Assembly (NCBI GenBank): GCA_903838705.1
Contig: CAILZL010000010.1
Location: 62,001 to 126,000, forward strand
DNA: 64,000 bases
DNA from: an uncultured Pseudomonadota bacterium
GTDB taxonomy: Bacteria > Pseudomonadota > Gammaproteobacteria > Steroidobacterales > Steroidobacteraceae
Direction: 5' to 3'
The translations under genes and the position numbers were made by a program. Below, piece after piece: positions 17,298 through 26,628 of the stretch (its first letter is position 1; the number at the start of each line of letters is the position of its first letter). The notes below the pieces were generated by a model. That model did not search any database. It was not told the DNA's origin and was given only the letters and a program-made list of their open reading frames with translations.

Positions 17298-17690
17298 TCA
17301 AGCTCGTGCAGAAAGGTCGGGTCGCAATAAATTTTGAGTGGCCGCAACCAGGTCCTGAATATTGACCGGCTTGAGCATACATTTACGCACTCCGATCAGG
17401 GCAGCTTGCTGCTGTTGCTCCGGTTCGATAAAACCAGAAAGCAGCAATACAGCCAGTTCCGGATAGTGACTCAATGCCTTGCGGGCAAACTCCAGTCCCG
17501 ACATGCCCGGCAGATGGATGTCACTCATCACCAGATCATACTGTCCTTGCTGCTCTGTCAGTTTCTGCAATGCCTCCGCCGCTGCGCTGCAAACCGTTAC
17601 TGCGTAGCCGGCATCCATCAGGAAGCGCCGCACCAGAAAGGCAAGCGCTTCATCATCATCTACATACAACAGCCGGGCTTGAGTTGTCAT
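17298..17690 (-). CDS. Stand-alone response-regulator receiver protein
   Basis: Single CheY-like domain of 130 residues with no output domain. The acidic pocket is YVDDDEA (10-16), the phospho-acceptor Asp is in LVMSDIHLPGMSG, the Thr/Ser switch position in LLLSGF, and the conserved Lys in MLKPVN. It lies 26 bases downstream of potI on the same strand, so it may be co-transcribed with the putrescine transporter. No histidine kinase is nearby. A stem TTCAGG/CCTGAA at 17213-17228 follows the gene. Confidence 0.88.
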   Translation of the reverse strand: MTTQARLLYVDDDEALAFLVRRFLMDAGYAVTVCSAAAEALQKLTEQQGQYDLVMSDIHLPGMSGLEFARKALSHYPELAVLLLSGFIEPEQQQQAALIGVRKCMLKPVNIQDLVAATQNLLRPDLSARA

Positions 17691-17716
17691 GCCTTTGCTA
17701 AGCGGAGATCTGGATT

Positions 17717-18556
17717 TCAGGCTGCGCTGCTGGCCAGCTGCATATCCCGCTGACGCAGACGTTCCCGCCTGAACATCAGATAGCCGGTAATCATGACACC
17801 CAGACTTACCAGCCCCACCATGATCGTGGCCAGTGCATTGATGTCGGGACTGACGCCCAGCCTTACCTTTGAGTAAATCAGCATGGGCAAGGTGCTGGAA
17901 CCCGGCCCGGATACAAAGCTGGCGATAACCAGATCATCCAGCGAAATGGTGAAGGCCAGTAACCAGCCTGATACCAGTGCCGGCGCAATGATCGGCAGCG
18001 TGACCAGCAGGAATACTCTGGCAGGGCGTGCGCCCAGATCCATCGCTGCTTCTTCAAGCGAACCATCCAGCGTTGCCAGCCTTGATTGTACGATGACGGT
18101 TACATACGAAAGGGTCAGCGTAATGTGGGCAATGGTGATGGTGGTGATACCGCGGCCGGCCGGCCAGCCGAATGCCTGCTCCATGGCGACAAACATCAGC
18201 AGCAAGGAAAGACCGGTAATCACATCCGGCATCACCAGTGGCGCGGTGGTCATGGCTGAGAGCATGGTGCGACCACGGAACTGACCGAAGCGCGCCAGCA
18301 CAAGACCGGCAAAGGTGCCGATGATGGTGGCGCCGGTGGCATTGACGGTGGCAATGCGCAATGACAACCATGCGGCATCCAGAATCTGATCGTTCTCCAG
18401 CAGCTTGCCATACCACTGGGTCGAGAATCCGCCCCAGACAGTCACCAGCTTGGACTTGTTGAATGAATACACAATCAACGACAGGATCGGGATATACAGG
18501 AAGGCAAAACCAAAGACCAGTGATGACAACCTGAACCAGGGAGTTTGCGACTTCAT
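17717..18556 (-). CDS. potI: Putrescine ABC transporter permease PotI
   Basis: Inner-membrane permease of the putrescine importer, six predicted hydrophobic segments. The EAA loop reads SLEEAAMDLGARPARVF, which contacts the ATPase. I start at the ATG at 18556 (MKSQTPWFRL), which overlaps the potH stop by ATGA; the longer open frame is a potH shadow. 279 residues, as expected. Last transporter gene of potF-G-H-I. Confidence 0.93.
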   Translation of the reverse strand: MKSQTPWFRLSSLVFGFAFLYIPILSLIVYSFNKSKLVTVWGGFSTQWYGKLLENDQILDAAWLSLRIATVNATGATIIGTFAGLVLARFGQFRGRTMLSAMTTAPLVMPDVITGLSLLLMFVAMEQAFGWPAGRGITTITIAHITLTLSYVTVIVQSRLATLDGSLEEAAMDLGARPARVFLLVTLPIIAPALVSGWLLAFTISLDDLVIASFVSGPGSSTLPMLIYSKVRLGVSPDINALATIMVGLVSLGVMITGYLMFRRERLRQRDMQLASSAA

Positions 18557-19575
18557 GCCTGACCCGCCTGTGCGGTACGTGCCTGCGCTCGCTGGAAGTA
18601 GACGATCGGCACGACAAGGAAAATCAACAGCGCAATGGCAACGGCACTCGCCACGGGCCAGTCGCGGTTGTTGAAAAACTCGGTCCACAGCACCTTGCCG
18701 ATCATCAATGAATCCGGCGGCCCAAGTAACGAAGGGATGACGAACTCGCCCACTGCTGGAATAAATACCAGCATGCAACCCGCCACCACTCCGGGCATGG
18801 AAAGCGGCAAGGTGATATTGAAAAATGCCCGCATCGGCCGGCAGCCAAGATCTTTTGCAGCTTCCAGCAGAGTCAGATCCATTTTCTCAAGGTTGGCATA
18901 CAGCGGCATGACCATGAAGGGTAGATATGAATACACAATGCCCATATACACAGCAAAGTTGGTTTGCAGCATCACAACAGGTTCATCAATCACACCGGCC
19001 CAGATCAGGAAGTTATTGAGCAGGCCATTGTTCTTGAGAATGCCGATCCATGCATACACACGCAGCAGAAACGAAGTCCAGAATGGCAGGATCACCATCA
19101 TCATCAGCACGCCGCGCCACTTGGTCGAAGAACGTGCAATGGCATAGGCAAGCGGATAGCCGATCAGCAGGGTAATCAGGGTGGACACCGCTGCCACCTG
19201 TATGGAATTTACAAACGCCCGGCCGTACAGACTGTCCTGCCAGAGATAAAGATAGTTGCCGGGATTGATATTGAGCCGCAGGCTGGTGAGCTTTTCGCCG
19301 GTCCATTGCAACAGAGGCTGATAGGGCGGCATGGAAAGCTGTGTGGCCGAAAACGAAATCTTCAGCACAATCACGAAAGGGATTAAAAAGAACAGCAACA
19401 GCCACAGATAAGGCAGTGCAACTACAGCCGTGCGTCCCCGTACTCCCCAGCGTGCCAGTCGCGCCTGTGTCCAGCGATAAGGCGGCAGATGCTGCAACGC
19501 GCGCAGCATGAGTTGCACACCGGCACTAAGGCGCTCGCCCTGAGGTGGCTGTGCCTGTCGGTGATGCTGCGTCAT
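18553..19575 (-). CDS. potH: Putrescine ABC transporter permease PotH
   Basis: Second permease subunit. A basic N-terminal cytoplasmic stretch of about 45 residues precedes the first membrane segment (ALPYLWLLLFFLIPFVIVL). The coupling loop is LLEAAKDLGCRPMRAFF. 340 residues, slightly long because of the N-terminal extension. It overlaps potG by 4 bases and potI by 4, so the three are translationally coupled. Confidence 0.93.
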   Translation of the reverse strand: MTQHHRQAQPPQGERLSAGVQLMLRALQHLPPYRWTQARLARWGVRGRTAVVALPYLWLLLFFLIPFVIVLKISFSATQLSMPPYQPLLQWTGEKLTSLRLNINPGNYLYLWQDSLYGRAFVNSIQVAAVSTLITLLIGYPLAYAIARSSTKWRGVLMMMVILPFWTSFLLRVYAWIGILKNNGLLNNFLIWAGVIDEPVVMLQTNFAVYMGIVYSYLPFMVMPLYANLEKMDLTLLEAAKDLGCRPMRAFFNITLPLSMPGVVAGCMLVFIPAVGEFVIPSLLGPPDSLMIGKVLWTEFFNNRDWPVASAVAIALLIFLVVPIVYFQRAQARTAQAGQA

Positions 19576-20717
19576 GCACTGACCACTACTGGACTTGTGT
19601 CATGCCAGTGCAGATAGACTTCCTGCTCCCAGGTGATGTTCTCGTCATCGTGTCGCCACATGTTCGGGCGAGTCACGCGCAACGTCTTGCCTGAATCAAG
19701 AAGAATCAGAAACACGGACAGGTCGCCCAGATAGGCGATTTCCTTCACGATACCGCGTGTCCAGTTTTCATCACCGGCTGGACGCTTCAGGGACAACTGG
19801 ATTTTTTCTGGGCGGATCGCCACCCATAGTTTCGCCTGTGGTGCTGAACTGATGCCATGCGCCACAAACACGGGACGATCAAGTTCCGGACAGGCGATAC
19901 GAACGTGATCGGGTTCATCGGCGATCAGGCGACCTTCAAACAGATTCACCGAACCGATGAATTCGGCAACAAACTTGCTGATCGGGAATTCGTAAATTTC
20001 CTTGGGTGTACCTACCTGCACTATCCTGCCCTGATCCATCACGCCGATGCGTGACGCCAGTGTCATGGCCTCTTCCTGATCGTGAGTGACCACAACGAAG
20101 GTCACACCGAGCTTTTCCTGCAGATTGACCAGCTCGAACTGGGTGCGTTCTCGCAGTTTTTTGTCCAGCGCACCCAGCGGTTCATCCAGCAACAGTAACT
20201 TGGGCTGTTTTATCAGCGCCCTGGCCAGCGCGACACGCTGCCGCTGACCACCTGACAGCTGATGCGGTTTGCGTTTGCTGAATTCACCCATACTGACCAG
20301 CTTGAGCATGTTGGCGACTCGATCAGCAATTTCAGATTTCGCCTTGCCTTCCATCTTCAAGCCGAAGCCCACGTTCTGCTCCACCGTCATGTGCGGAAAC
20401 AGCGCATAGGACTGAAACATCATATTGACCGGCCGCTCATAAGGCGGAATGCCACTCATGTCGATGCCGTCGATGAAAATTTTGCCGCTGCTCGGTTCCT
20501 CAAATCCAGCCAGCATTCGCAGCAAAGTTGTCTTGCCACAACCTGAACCACCCAGCAGACAGAACAGCTCAGTGCGATAAATGTTCAGTGAAACATCATT
20601 GACCGCAACAAATTCCCCGAAACACTTGGTAACACGTTCAATGCGTATATAAGGTTCAGCCCGGGGATCGTTCCAGGGTTGACGGATTGCAGCCGACTCA
20701 AGTACAGATGAAGCCAT
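19572..20717 (-). CDS. potG: Putrescine ABC transporter ATP-binding protein PotG
   Basis: Cytoplasmic ATPase. Walker A GGSGCGKTT (56-64), Q loop MMFQSYALFPHMTV, signature LSGGQRQRVALARAL, Walker B LLLLDEPLGALD and switch His in VVVTHDQEEA are all intact. The C-terminal TOBE domain (KLWVAIRPEKIQL) is the family regulatory part. 381 residues. It follows potF after a 92-base gap and overlaps potH. Confidence 0.95.
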   Translation of the reverse strand: MASSVLESAAIRQPWNDPRAEPYIRIERVTKCFGEFVAVNDVSLNIYRTELFCLLGGSGCGKTTLLRMLAGFEEPSSGKIFIDGIDMSGIPPYERPVNMMFQSYALFPHMTVEQNVGFGLKMEGKAKSEIADRVANMLKLVSMGEFSKRKPHQLSGGQRQRVALARALIKQPKLLLLDEPLGALDKKLRERTQFELVNLQEKLGVTFVVVTHDQEEAMTLASRIGVMDQGRIVQVGTPKEIYEFPISKFVAEFIGSVNLFEGRLIADEPDHVRIACPELDRPVFVAHGISSAPQAKLWVAIRPEKIQLSLKRPAGDENWTRGIVKEIAYLGDLSVFLILLDSGKTLRVTRPNMWRHDDENITWEQEVYLHWHDTSPVVVSA

Positions 20718-20809
20718 TTATGGATCTCACAGGCACGGCTGTAATACCGTGCTTTGTACAATCAGCAGACAGCGCACGATGCATCCGCCGTCTGTGCACA
20801 ATTCATACT

Positions 20810-21979
20810 CTATTTTCCGGTCTGAAAGCGTGTCCAGGTACGGGTCAGCAGACGATTATAATCATCCGCCACGGATAACTCCGGAGTAAGCTTGGCCTTG
20901 ATTTCCGCATTGGGATAAACAGCAGGATCATTCTTTACTGATTCATTCAGGAATGGTTCGGAAGCCGTATTGCCATTGGCGTAATTCACCTTATTCGAGT
21001 TGGCTGCTGCGACCTTGGGTTCCATCAGGTAATTCATGAACAGGTGTGCATTCTTGGGGTGTTTTGCATCAGCAGGAATAACCATGGTGTCGATGGTCAC
21101 GATGCTGCCTTCCTTGGGTATGGCATAGGCGATGTTGATACCATTGCCCGCCTCAAGCGCCCGATCGCGGGCCTGCAACACATCCCCGTTATAGCCAATC
21201 GCTACGCACAGATCTCCATTTGCCAGATCTTCAATATATTGAGATGAGTTGATCTTGCGGATGTAGGGACGGATCTTCATCAGCTGGTCTTCAACCAGTT
21301 TGAGGTCCTCAGGACTCTGACTGTTCGGATCCTTGCCCAGATAGATCAGCACAATACTGCGAATATCCGATGCAGCATCAAGCACGGATATGCCACATCC
21401 CTTGAGCTTCGAAGCATATTTCGGGTCGAGCACCAGAGACCAGCTATCAAGTGGCGCATCGGGCGCAAATTGCTTGACCTTGTCCACGTTATAACCAATG
21501 CCGTCAGTACTCCACATGTAAGGAATGGCATGCTGATTGTCAGGGTCGTACATGGCCACCTGCTTGAGCGTAGCCGGATCAAGATTGCCTATATTTGTCA
21601 GCAAAGTCTTGTCGAGTCTGGCGAACACCCCCGCCTTGACCTGACGCTCCATGAACTGTGATGACGGCACGACAATGTCGTATCCGGAGCTGCCGGCGAG
21701 CATCTTGGTTTCAACCAGCTCGTTTGAATCAAAGACATCATAGTTAACCTTGATGCCGTACCTTGATTCAAAGTTTTTCACTGTGTCATCGGCAATATAG
21801 TCAGACCAGTTATAAATATTCAGTACTTTCTCTGGATCGGTCGCAACCGCCAGACCTGTTGCTGGTGCAGCAGGAGGCACAGCCACTTCTTTTTTTCCAC
21901 AACCAGCCAACATCAGCGCGACAAGAAATAACCAGGCGATCCTTGCAATGGAGATGTTCAGGCCGGAAGTAGAAATCAT
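20810..21979 (-). CDS. potF: Putrescine-binding protein PotF, predicted lipoprotein
   Basis: Captures putrescine for the PotGHI permease. VLNIYNWSDYIADDTVKNFE and YDIVVPSSQFMERQ are family hallmarks; WSTDGIGYNVDKV lines the ligand cleft. The N-terminus has a hydrophobic run ending in the lipobox LMLAGC, and a Pro/Ala-rich linker follows, so it is probably membrane-anchored, unlike the soluble E. coli PotF. 389 residues. It heads potFGHI, 106 bases after puuA on the same strand. Confidence 0.93.
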   Translation of the reverse strand: MISTSGLNISIARIAWLFLVALMLAGCGKKEVAVPPAAPATGLAVATDPEKVLNIYNWSDYIADDTVKNFESRYGIKVNYDVFDSNELVETKMLAGSSGYDIVVPSSQFMERQVKAGVFARLDKTLLTNIGNLDPATLKQVAMYDPDNQHAIPYMWSTDGIGYNVDKVKQFAPDAPLDSWSLVLDPKYASKLKGCGISVLDAASDIRSIVLIYLGKDPNSQSPEDLKLVEDQLMKIRPYIRKINSSQYIEDLANGDLCVAIGYNGDVLQARDRALEAGNGINIAYAIPKEGSIVTIDTMVIPADAKHPKNAHLFMNYLMEPKVAAANSNKVNYANGNTASEPFLNESVKNDPAVYPNAEIKAKLTPELSVADDYNRLLTRTWTRFQTGK

Positions 21980-22085
21980 GGCAAAGTGCCTCGCGAAATT
22001 CTGGGTGGAATACGGAAAGCGTAACGTAGTGGCGCAACTGCGCCAAGAGGAAGTTCAGCTGTGAACCGGGGCAAGCAGGCACACA

Positions 22086-23420
22086 TCAGACATTCAGCAG
22101 CAAGTACTCACGCTCCCAGGAACTTATGACGCGCAGGAAGGTTTCATACTCGGTTTCTTTCACGGCGGTGTAGGCCAGTACAAAACGCTCACCCAGCAGA
22201 TCAATCATGGGACGGCTGTCACGCAACAGCCGCAGGGATTCCTCAAGGTTTCTCGGCAGGGAATAAGGCAGATCGTAAGCACTGCCGCTCAATGGCTCAG
22301 TGGGCTTCAGGCCTTCCAGCATACCCAGATAACCACAGGCCAGGGATGCGGCAATCGCCAGATAACTGTTGGCATCAGCTCCGCCCACGCGATTTTCAAT
22401 ACGTCTGTTCTCCGGACCGGAGACCGGCACACGTAATCCGGCAGTGCGGTTGTCGTAGCCCCACTGGGTATTGATCGGTGCTGCAAGATGGCGCTGCAGA
22501 CGACGATAGGAATTCACATTGGGTGCAAATATGGACATCACAGCCGGCAGATATTTTTGCAGGCCGGCGATGTGCGCAAAAAACAATTCTGATGCAGAGC
22601 CATCTTCATTACTGAAAATGTTCCTGCCTGTGGCTGCATCAACAATACTCTGGTGAATATGCATTGCGCTTCCAGGTTCACGGGCCATAGGCTTGGCCAT
22701 GAACGTGGCATACATCTTGTGCCGCATGGCAGCTTCGCGGGCAGTGCGCTTGAACAGGAACACCTGATCAGCCAGTGACAATGCGTTGCCATGGATCAGG
22801 TTGATTTCCATCTGCGCAGCGCCGTCCTCATGGATCAAGGTATCGATCTCAATACCCTGAGCCTCACAGAATGCATACATGTCGTCAAACATCGGATCAA
22901 ATTCATTCACCGCTGCGATTGAATATGACTGACGACCGATCTCGGGGCGTCCCGAACGACCCATCGGCGGCTTGAGGGGATAATCCGAATCTACATTCGG
23001 TTCGACCAGATAGAACTCCAGCTCAGGCGCCACCACAGGCTTCCAGCCACGTTGCTCATAGAGCGCCATGATCTTCTGCAACACATAGCGCGGCGCCATC
23101 GGCACCGGCACGCCATCCGAATAGAAACTGTCGTGAATAACCTGCGCCGTCGCTTCCGCAGCCCATGGCACAACATGCACTGCGTTCGGATCACCCTTGA
23201 GCACAATGTCGATTTCAGCAGGATTGATGGCCCGTTCATCTGCCGGGTAATCACCTGTCACCGTTTGCAGGAAAATGCTTTCCGGTAGACGCATGCCCTC
23301 CTCTTCAGCAAATTTTTCTGCGGGCATGATCTTGCCGCGTGCGACACCCGCCATATCGGGAATGACCGCTTCGACCTCCGAGATGCCGTATTCCTTGAAA
23401 AAAGTATGAATCTTGCTCAT
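22086..23420 (-). CDS. puuA: Gamma-glutamylputrescine synthetase (glutamine synthetase family)
   Basis: ATP-dependent ligation of glutamate to putrescine, first step of the Puu pathway. It has the class-III glutamine synthetase layout: VAPELEFYLVEPN (metal-binding Glu), GAAQMEINLIHGNAL, and AMHIHQSIVD with NRRIENRVGGADANSYLAIAA. 444 residues, matching PuuA/SpuI proteins rather than GlnA. The context, between potF and puuD with puuB next, supports putrescine as substrate; a spermidine or other-amine preference cannot be excluded. Confidence 0.92.
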   Translation of the reverse strand: MSKIHTFFKEYGISEVEAVIPDMAGVARGKIMPAEKFAEEEGMRLPESIFLQTVTGDYPADERAINPAEIDIVLKGDPNAVHVVPWAAEATAQVIHDSFYSDGVPVPMAPRYVLQKIMALYEQRGWKPVVAPELEFYLVEPNVDSDYPLKPPMGRSGRPEIGRQSYSIAAVNEFDPMFDDMYAFCEAQGIEIDTLIHEDGAAQMEINLIHGNALSLADQVFLFKRTAREAAMRHKMYATFMAKPMAREPGSAMHIHQSIVDAATGRNIFSNEDGSASELFFAHIAGLQKYLPAVMSIFAPNVNSYRRLQRHLAAPINTQWGYDNRTAGLRVPVSGPENRRIENRVGGADANSYLAIAASLACGYLGMLEGLKPTEPLSGSAYDLPYSLPRNLEESLRLLRDSRPMIDLLGERFVLAYTAVKETEYETFLRVISSWEREYLLLNV

Positions 23421-23449
23421 CTTGATTCTCCCGGTTCAATCCGGTTTAT

Positions 23450-24202
23450 TCAGTTACGGGCCGCATGTTCATAAGCAGCCTTACCAAAGGCAGCAAATAA
23501 CGCAACAGAAAATGGATTCTTCATTGCCTGCCATTCCGGGTGCCACTGGACGCCAACGGCAAATGTTCTGGCATCCCGCACCGTAAACGCCTCCACCACA
23601 CCATCCGGTGACTTCGCCTCCACCACCAGTGCTGGAGCCAGCTGGCGCACTCCCTGCCAGTGCAAGGAGTTCACCTGGATGGTATCGGTGCCGGCAATTG
23701 AGTGCAGCATACCGCCGGGTACCAGCGCGACAGGATGGGAGGGACCATACTGCACATTCAGCGGATCCGACTCGTTTTCACGATGGTCATTCAGGCCCGG
23801 CACTTCGTGAAGCTTGGGCCAGAGACTGCCGCCGTAGGCTACATTCATTTCCTGAAAGCCACGGCAGATCGCCAGCAGCGGCACACCCTGCGCAACGATT
23901 TTCGGGATCAGAGGCAAGGTGGTGGCATCACGGTGAGGATCATGCAGGGTGCCGGGCTCCACCGGTTCACCGTAATGATGCGGTTCAATATTGGAAGGAC
24001 TGCCGGGCAACAGGATGCCATCCAGCTGTGAGATCAATGCGTCCAGTCTTTCACCTGAACCCAGGGCAGGTATCACCACAGGTACACAGTCTGCACCCTC
24101 CACAATGGCATTGAGATATTTCTCGCCGACACAGTGAAAGTAATGATTGCCCAGCAGCTTGCGATCTGCCGGCAGGCCAATGAGGGGTTTATGTTTCGAC
24201 AT
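23450..24202 (-). CDS. puuD: Gamma-glutamyl-GABA hydrolase PuuD (class C26 peptidase)
   Basis: Releases GABA and glutamate from gamma-glutamyl-GABA. Class-I glutamine-amidotransferase fold: nucleophile Cys in LAICRGFQEMNVAYGG, catalytic His in VGVQWHPEW. LPGSPSNIEPHHYG is the PuuD substrate-pocket motif. I start at MSKHKPLIGLPAD (24202); the longer frame adds 24 residues unlike the family. 250 residues. It is 29 bases upstream of puuA and divergent from puuB. Confidence 0.93.
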   Translation of the reverse strand: MSKHKPLIGLPADRKLLGNHYFHCVGEKYLNAIVEGADCVPVVIPALGSGERLDALISQLDGILLPGSPSNIEPHHYGEPVEPGTLHDPHRDATTLPLIPKIVAQGVPLLAICRGFQEMNVAYGGSLWPKLHEVPGLNDHRENESDPLNVQYGPSHPVALVPGGMLHSIAGTDTIQVNSLHWQGVRQLAPALVVEAKSPDGVVEAFTVRDARTFAVGVQWHPEWQAMKNPFSVALFAAFGKAAYEHAARN

Positions 24203-24315
24203 AGATACAAAACCAGAAACTGTTGCCGCATTTAAGCACAGTTTACGGGCTGAAAAGCAGGGACTGATGCCCATTTACAGTGTCGGAAATGATGCCAAGC
24301 AGCTAGGATTCAACG

Positions 24316-25602
24316 ATGAACCTCGCATCGTCCCCCACCGGCAGGAATTACTATCAGGCTCACGCCCATCGGCAAACCGGCTTCCCGAACTTGCAGGGTG
24401 AAATGACTGCCGATGTCTGCATCATCGGGGGCGGCATTGCAGGCTGTTCCACCGCACTGCATCTGGCACAGCGCGGCTATACAGTCATTCTGCTTGAAGC
24501 AGAAAGCATCGGCTTCGGTGCATCCGGCCGGAGTGGCGGCCAGCTGTTGCCCGGCTATTCAAGCGGTCAGGCAACACTGGTAAAGCAAGCCGGTAAGCAC
24601 ATCGCACAGCAGCTATGGGCGCTGTCAGTTGAAGCCGTGCAACTCTCAACACAGCTCATTCAAAGCCACCACATTGACTGTGACCTGCAGTACGGACATC
24701 TTGATGTGGCTATCAAGCAGCGGCAACGTATGGAACTTCTGCGGCATCAGCAGGAGTTATCCGGACTGTATCAATATCGCAATCTGCACTTCATGGAAAG
24801 AGAAGAACTCAGTGAATGGGTGGCCAGTGAACGTTACTGCGCCGGGTTATATGACAGCTTCAGCGCGCATGTGAATCCGCTTGATTACACACTCGGGCTG
24901 TCGCTGGCTGCACAGCGTATGGGCGTCATACTGTATGAATATACTCGAGTATTAGACATTACCGGGCAGCGAGATCTGCGCATCCAGACTGCGCAAGGAA
25001 CCATTAACGCCCGGTACGCTGTACTGTGTGCCAACGTCGGCAACGCAACATTTTCCTCGCACCTTGCACAGCGCATGATGCCGGTCAGCACCTATATCGT
25101 CGCAACTGAATCCCTCGGCGCAGAACGAGCGAATAATCTTATTCGTGAACGTGTATCAGTCGCAGACATGAATTTCATTCTGGATTACTTCCGCGTTTCG
25201 GCAGATCACCGCCTGCTGTTTGGTGGCCGTGTCAGCTATTCCGGACATGATTTCCGTGATTCAACCATGGCAACCCGGCAACGCATGGTGCAGGTTTTCC
25301 CTCAACTCATAGACACGCGCATTGAATACAGCTGGGGCGGCAAACTTGATATCAGCCTGAATCGCGCGCCGGATTTTGGCCGGCTGCAGGACAATGTTTT
25401 TTATTTACAGGGTTTTTCCGGTCACGGCATGGCACTGGCCGGGCTGGCTGGCAAGCTGGTTGCGGAGACACTGGCCGGACAGGCCGAGCGATTTGATCTA
25501 TTTACCCGATTGAAACACCGGCACTTTCCGGGCGGCCCCATGCTACGCACACCCGCGCTGGTACTGGCGATGCTCTGGCACCGGCTGCGTGACCTGCTCT
25601 AG
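24316..25602 (+). CDS. puuB: Gamma-glutamylputrescine oxidoreductase PuuB
   Basis: FAD-dependent oxidation of gamma-glutamylputrescine to the aldehyde. The dinucleotide-binding motif DVCIIGGGIAGCS sits near residues 33-45; IGFGASGRSGGQLLPGY is the DAO-family FAD segment and GFSGHGMALAGLAGKL the C-terminal one. 428 residues, as PuuB. It faces away from puuD-puuA-pot with a 113-base divergent gap. The aldehyde dehydrogenase PuuC, GABA transaminase PuuE and repressor PuuR are not in the window. Confidence 0.93.
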   Translation: MNLASSPTGRNYYQAHAHRQTGFPNLQGEMTADVCIIGGGIAGCSTALHLAQRGYTVILLEAESIGFGASGRSGGQLLPGYSSGQATLVKQAGKHIAQQLWALSVEAVQLSTQLIQSHHIDCDLQYGHLDVAIKQRQRMELLRHQQELSGLYQYRNLHFMEREELSEWVASERYCAGLYDSFSAHVNPLDYTLGLSLAAQRMGVILYEYTRVLDITGQRDLRIQTAQGTINARYAVLCANVGNATFSSHLAQRMMPVSTYIVATESLGAERANNLIRERVSVADMNFILDYFRVSADHRLLFGGRVSYSGHDFRDSTMATRQRMVQVFPQLIDTRIEYSWGGKLDISLNRAPDFGRLQDNVFYLQGFSGHGMALAGLAGKLVAETLAGQAERFDLFTRLKHRHFPGGPMLRTPALVLAMLWHRLRDLL

Positions 25603-25608
25603 CAGAGC

Positions 25609-25965
25609 TCAACTACCTGAGTAACTGCAACCGCTGGTGCAGGTTTCATGCACTATCACTTTACTGAGCAAGGGTAACTGTGACTTGATTTCATTCCAGA
25701 TCCAGCGCGCCAGATTTTCACTGGTCGGATTCTCAAGGCCGGCAATATCATTGAGACAGTGATGATCGAGTCGATCATAAACAGGCTGAAAGATAGCTTT
25801 CACTTCTGCAAAATCCATGATCCAGCCAGTCCGTTCGTCCACTTCGCCGGATACATGCAACTCGACCCGGAACGAATGACCATGCAAACGTGCGCATTTA
25901 TGCCCGGCTGGAACATTCGGCAGACGATGTGCAGCTTCAATGGTAAAGATTCGGAAGATATCCAT
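25609..25965 (-). CDS. queD: 6-carboxy-tetrahydropterin synthase QueD
   Basis: Makes 6-carboxy-tetrahydropterin in the queuosine/7-deazaguanine pathway. Zinc ligands are His in EAAHRLPN and the two in RLHGHSF; the catalytic Cys is in HKCARLHGH, and DHHCLND plus [13 protein letters not shown] are conserved. 118 residues, the usual short form. It converges on puuB with only 6 bases between stops. No other que genes are here. Confidence 0.94.
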   Translation of the reverse strand: MDIFRIFTIEAAHRLPNVPAGHKCARLHGHSFRVELHVSGEVDERTGWIMDFAEVKAIFQPVYDRLDHHCLNDIAGLENPTSENLARWIWNEIKSQLPLLSKVIVHETCTSGCSYSGS

Positions 25966-26065
25966 CGGCTGCTATTCAGTTGCTATCAGAAGTTGAACTT
26001 GGGGTAACAGGCTCTGCATTGCGCAGAACCGGATCCAGTCGAACAGTAACCCGTATGAGTGCCGG

Positions 26066-26434
26066 TCAGGCTGCCTTTCTTTTGCGTGCCACACAGTTAC
26101 ATGTGCCGCAGGTACAACGTACTGCATTGCAGTCGGTACATACTGAAAAATCGACCGAACCAAAGTGACGGCGACAACCCGTACAGTAAGGCTTGAGTTT
26201 ATTGCCCCGTGCAGCACGATAGGCGTCTACTGCGTTTGCTGATTCCTGAATCACATCAGGCTCGCCTGCACCGAGGTCCTTGCTAACTATGTCACGACGA
26301 AAACTCGTCATGGACATGCTGCTGATCTTGAACAGACGTAGCTGATCCTTGGCGATACCCATCTGTGCAAGCGGGTCATAAATAACCACGCCCAGCTTGG
26401 AATGAAAACGTACCTGAAACGGATCGCCGCTCAT
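26066..26434 (-). CDS. Cysteine-rich zinc-ribbon protein of unknown function
   Basis: I do not recognise the family. 122 residues: the first 80 are mixed helix/strand without membrane segments, and the C-terminal 40 carry eight cysteines in pairs (YCTGCRRHF, VCTDCNAVRCTCGTCNC) followed by RKRK. This looks like one or two zinc ribbons with a basic end, suggesting nucleic-acid or protein binding. It is on the same strand as rlmKL, about 195 bases downstream, and separated from it by a strong palindrome. Confidence 0.6.
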   Translation of the reverse strand: MSGDPFQVRFHSKLGVVIYDPLAQMGIAKDQLRLFKISSMSMTSFRRDIVSKDLGAGEPDVIQESANAVDAYRAARGNKLKPYCTGCRRHFGSVDFSVCTDCNAVRCTCGTCNCVARKRKAA

Positions 26435-26536
26435 GGGAACCAGCCTGAATCACTCAGTGTCGGGAGTTGGGGGGGAGATATTGTGCGGCAATGCCCCTTG
26501 CATGGCAATGTTTCAGGTACCCGCGCCCGGATCAAA

Positions 26537-26562
26537 ATGGCTATTTCCCGGGAAATAGCCAT
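26537..26562. repeat. Perfect 26-bp palindrome
   Basis: ATGGCTATTTCCC (26537-26549) is followed at once by its exact reverse complement (26550-26562). On the minus strand TTTTG overlaps its end, so it could be the rlmKL terminator; as duplex DNA it could be an operator of the zinc-ribbon gene that starts about 100 bases further on. A second small palindrome, CACCAC-T-GTGGTG, lies at 26568-26580. Confidence 0.8.
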
Positions 26563-26628
26563 ACTTTCACCACTGTGGTGCACATAACCACCAGCGCCAG
26601 TCGCACCGGAATGCGCTGACGCCCGCAA

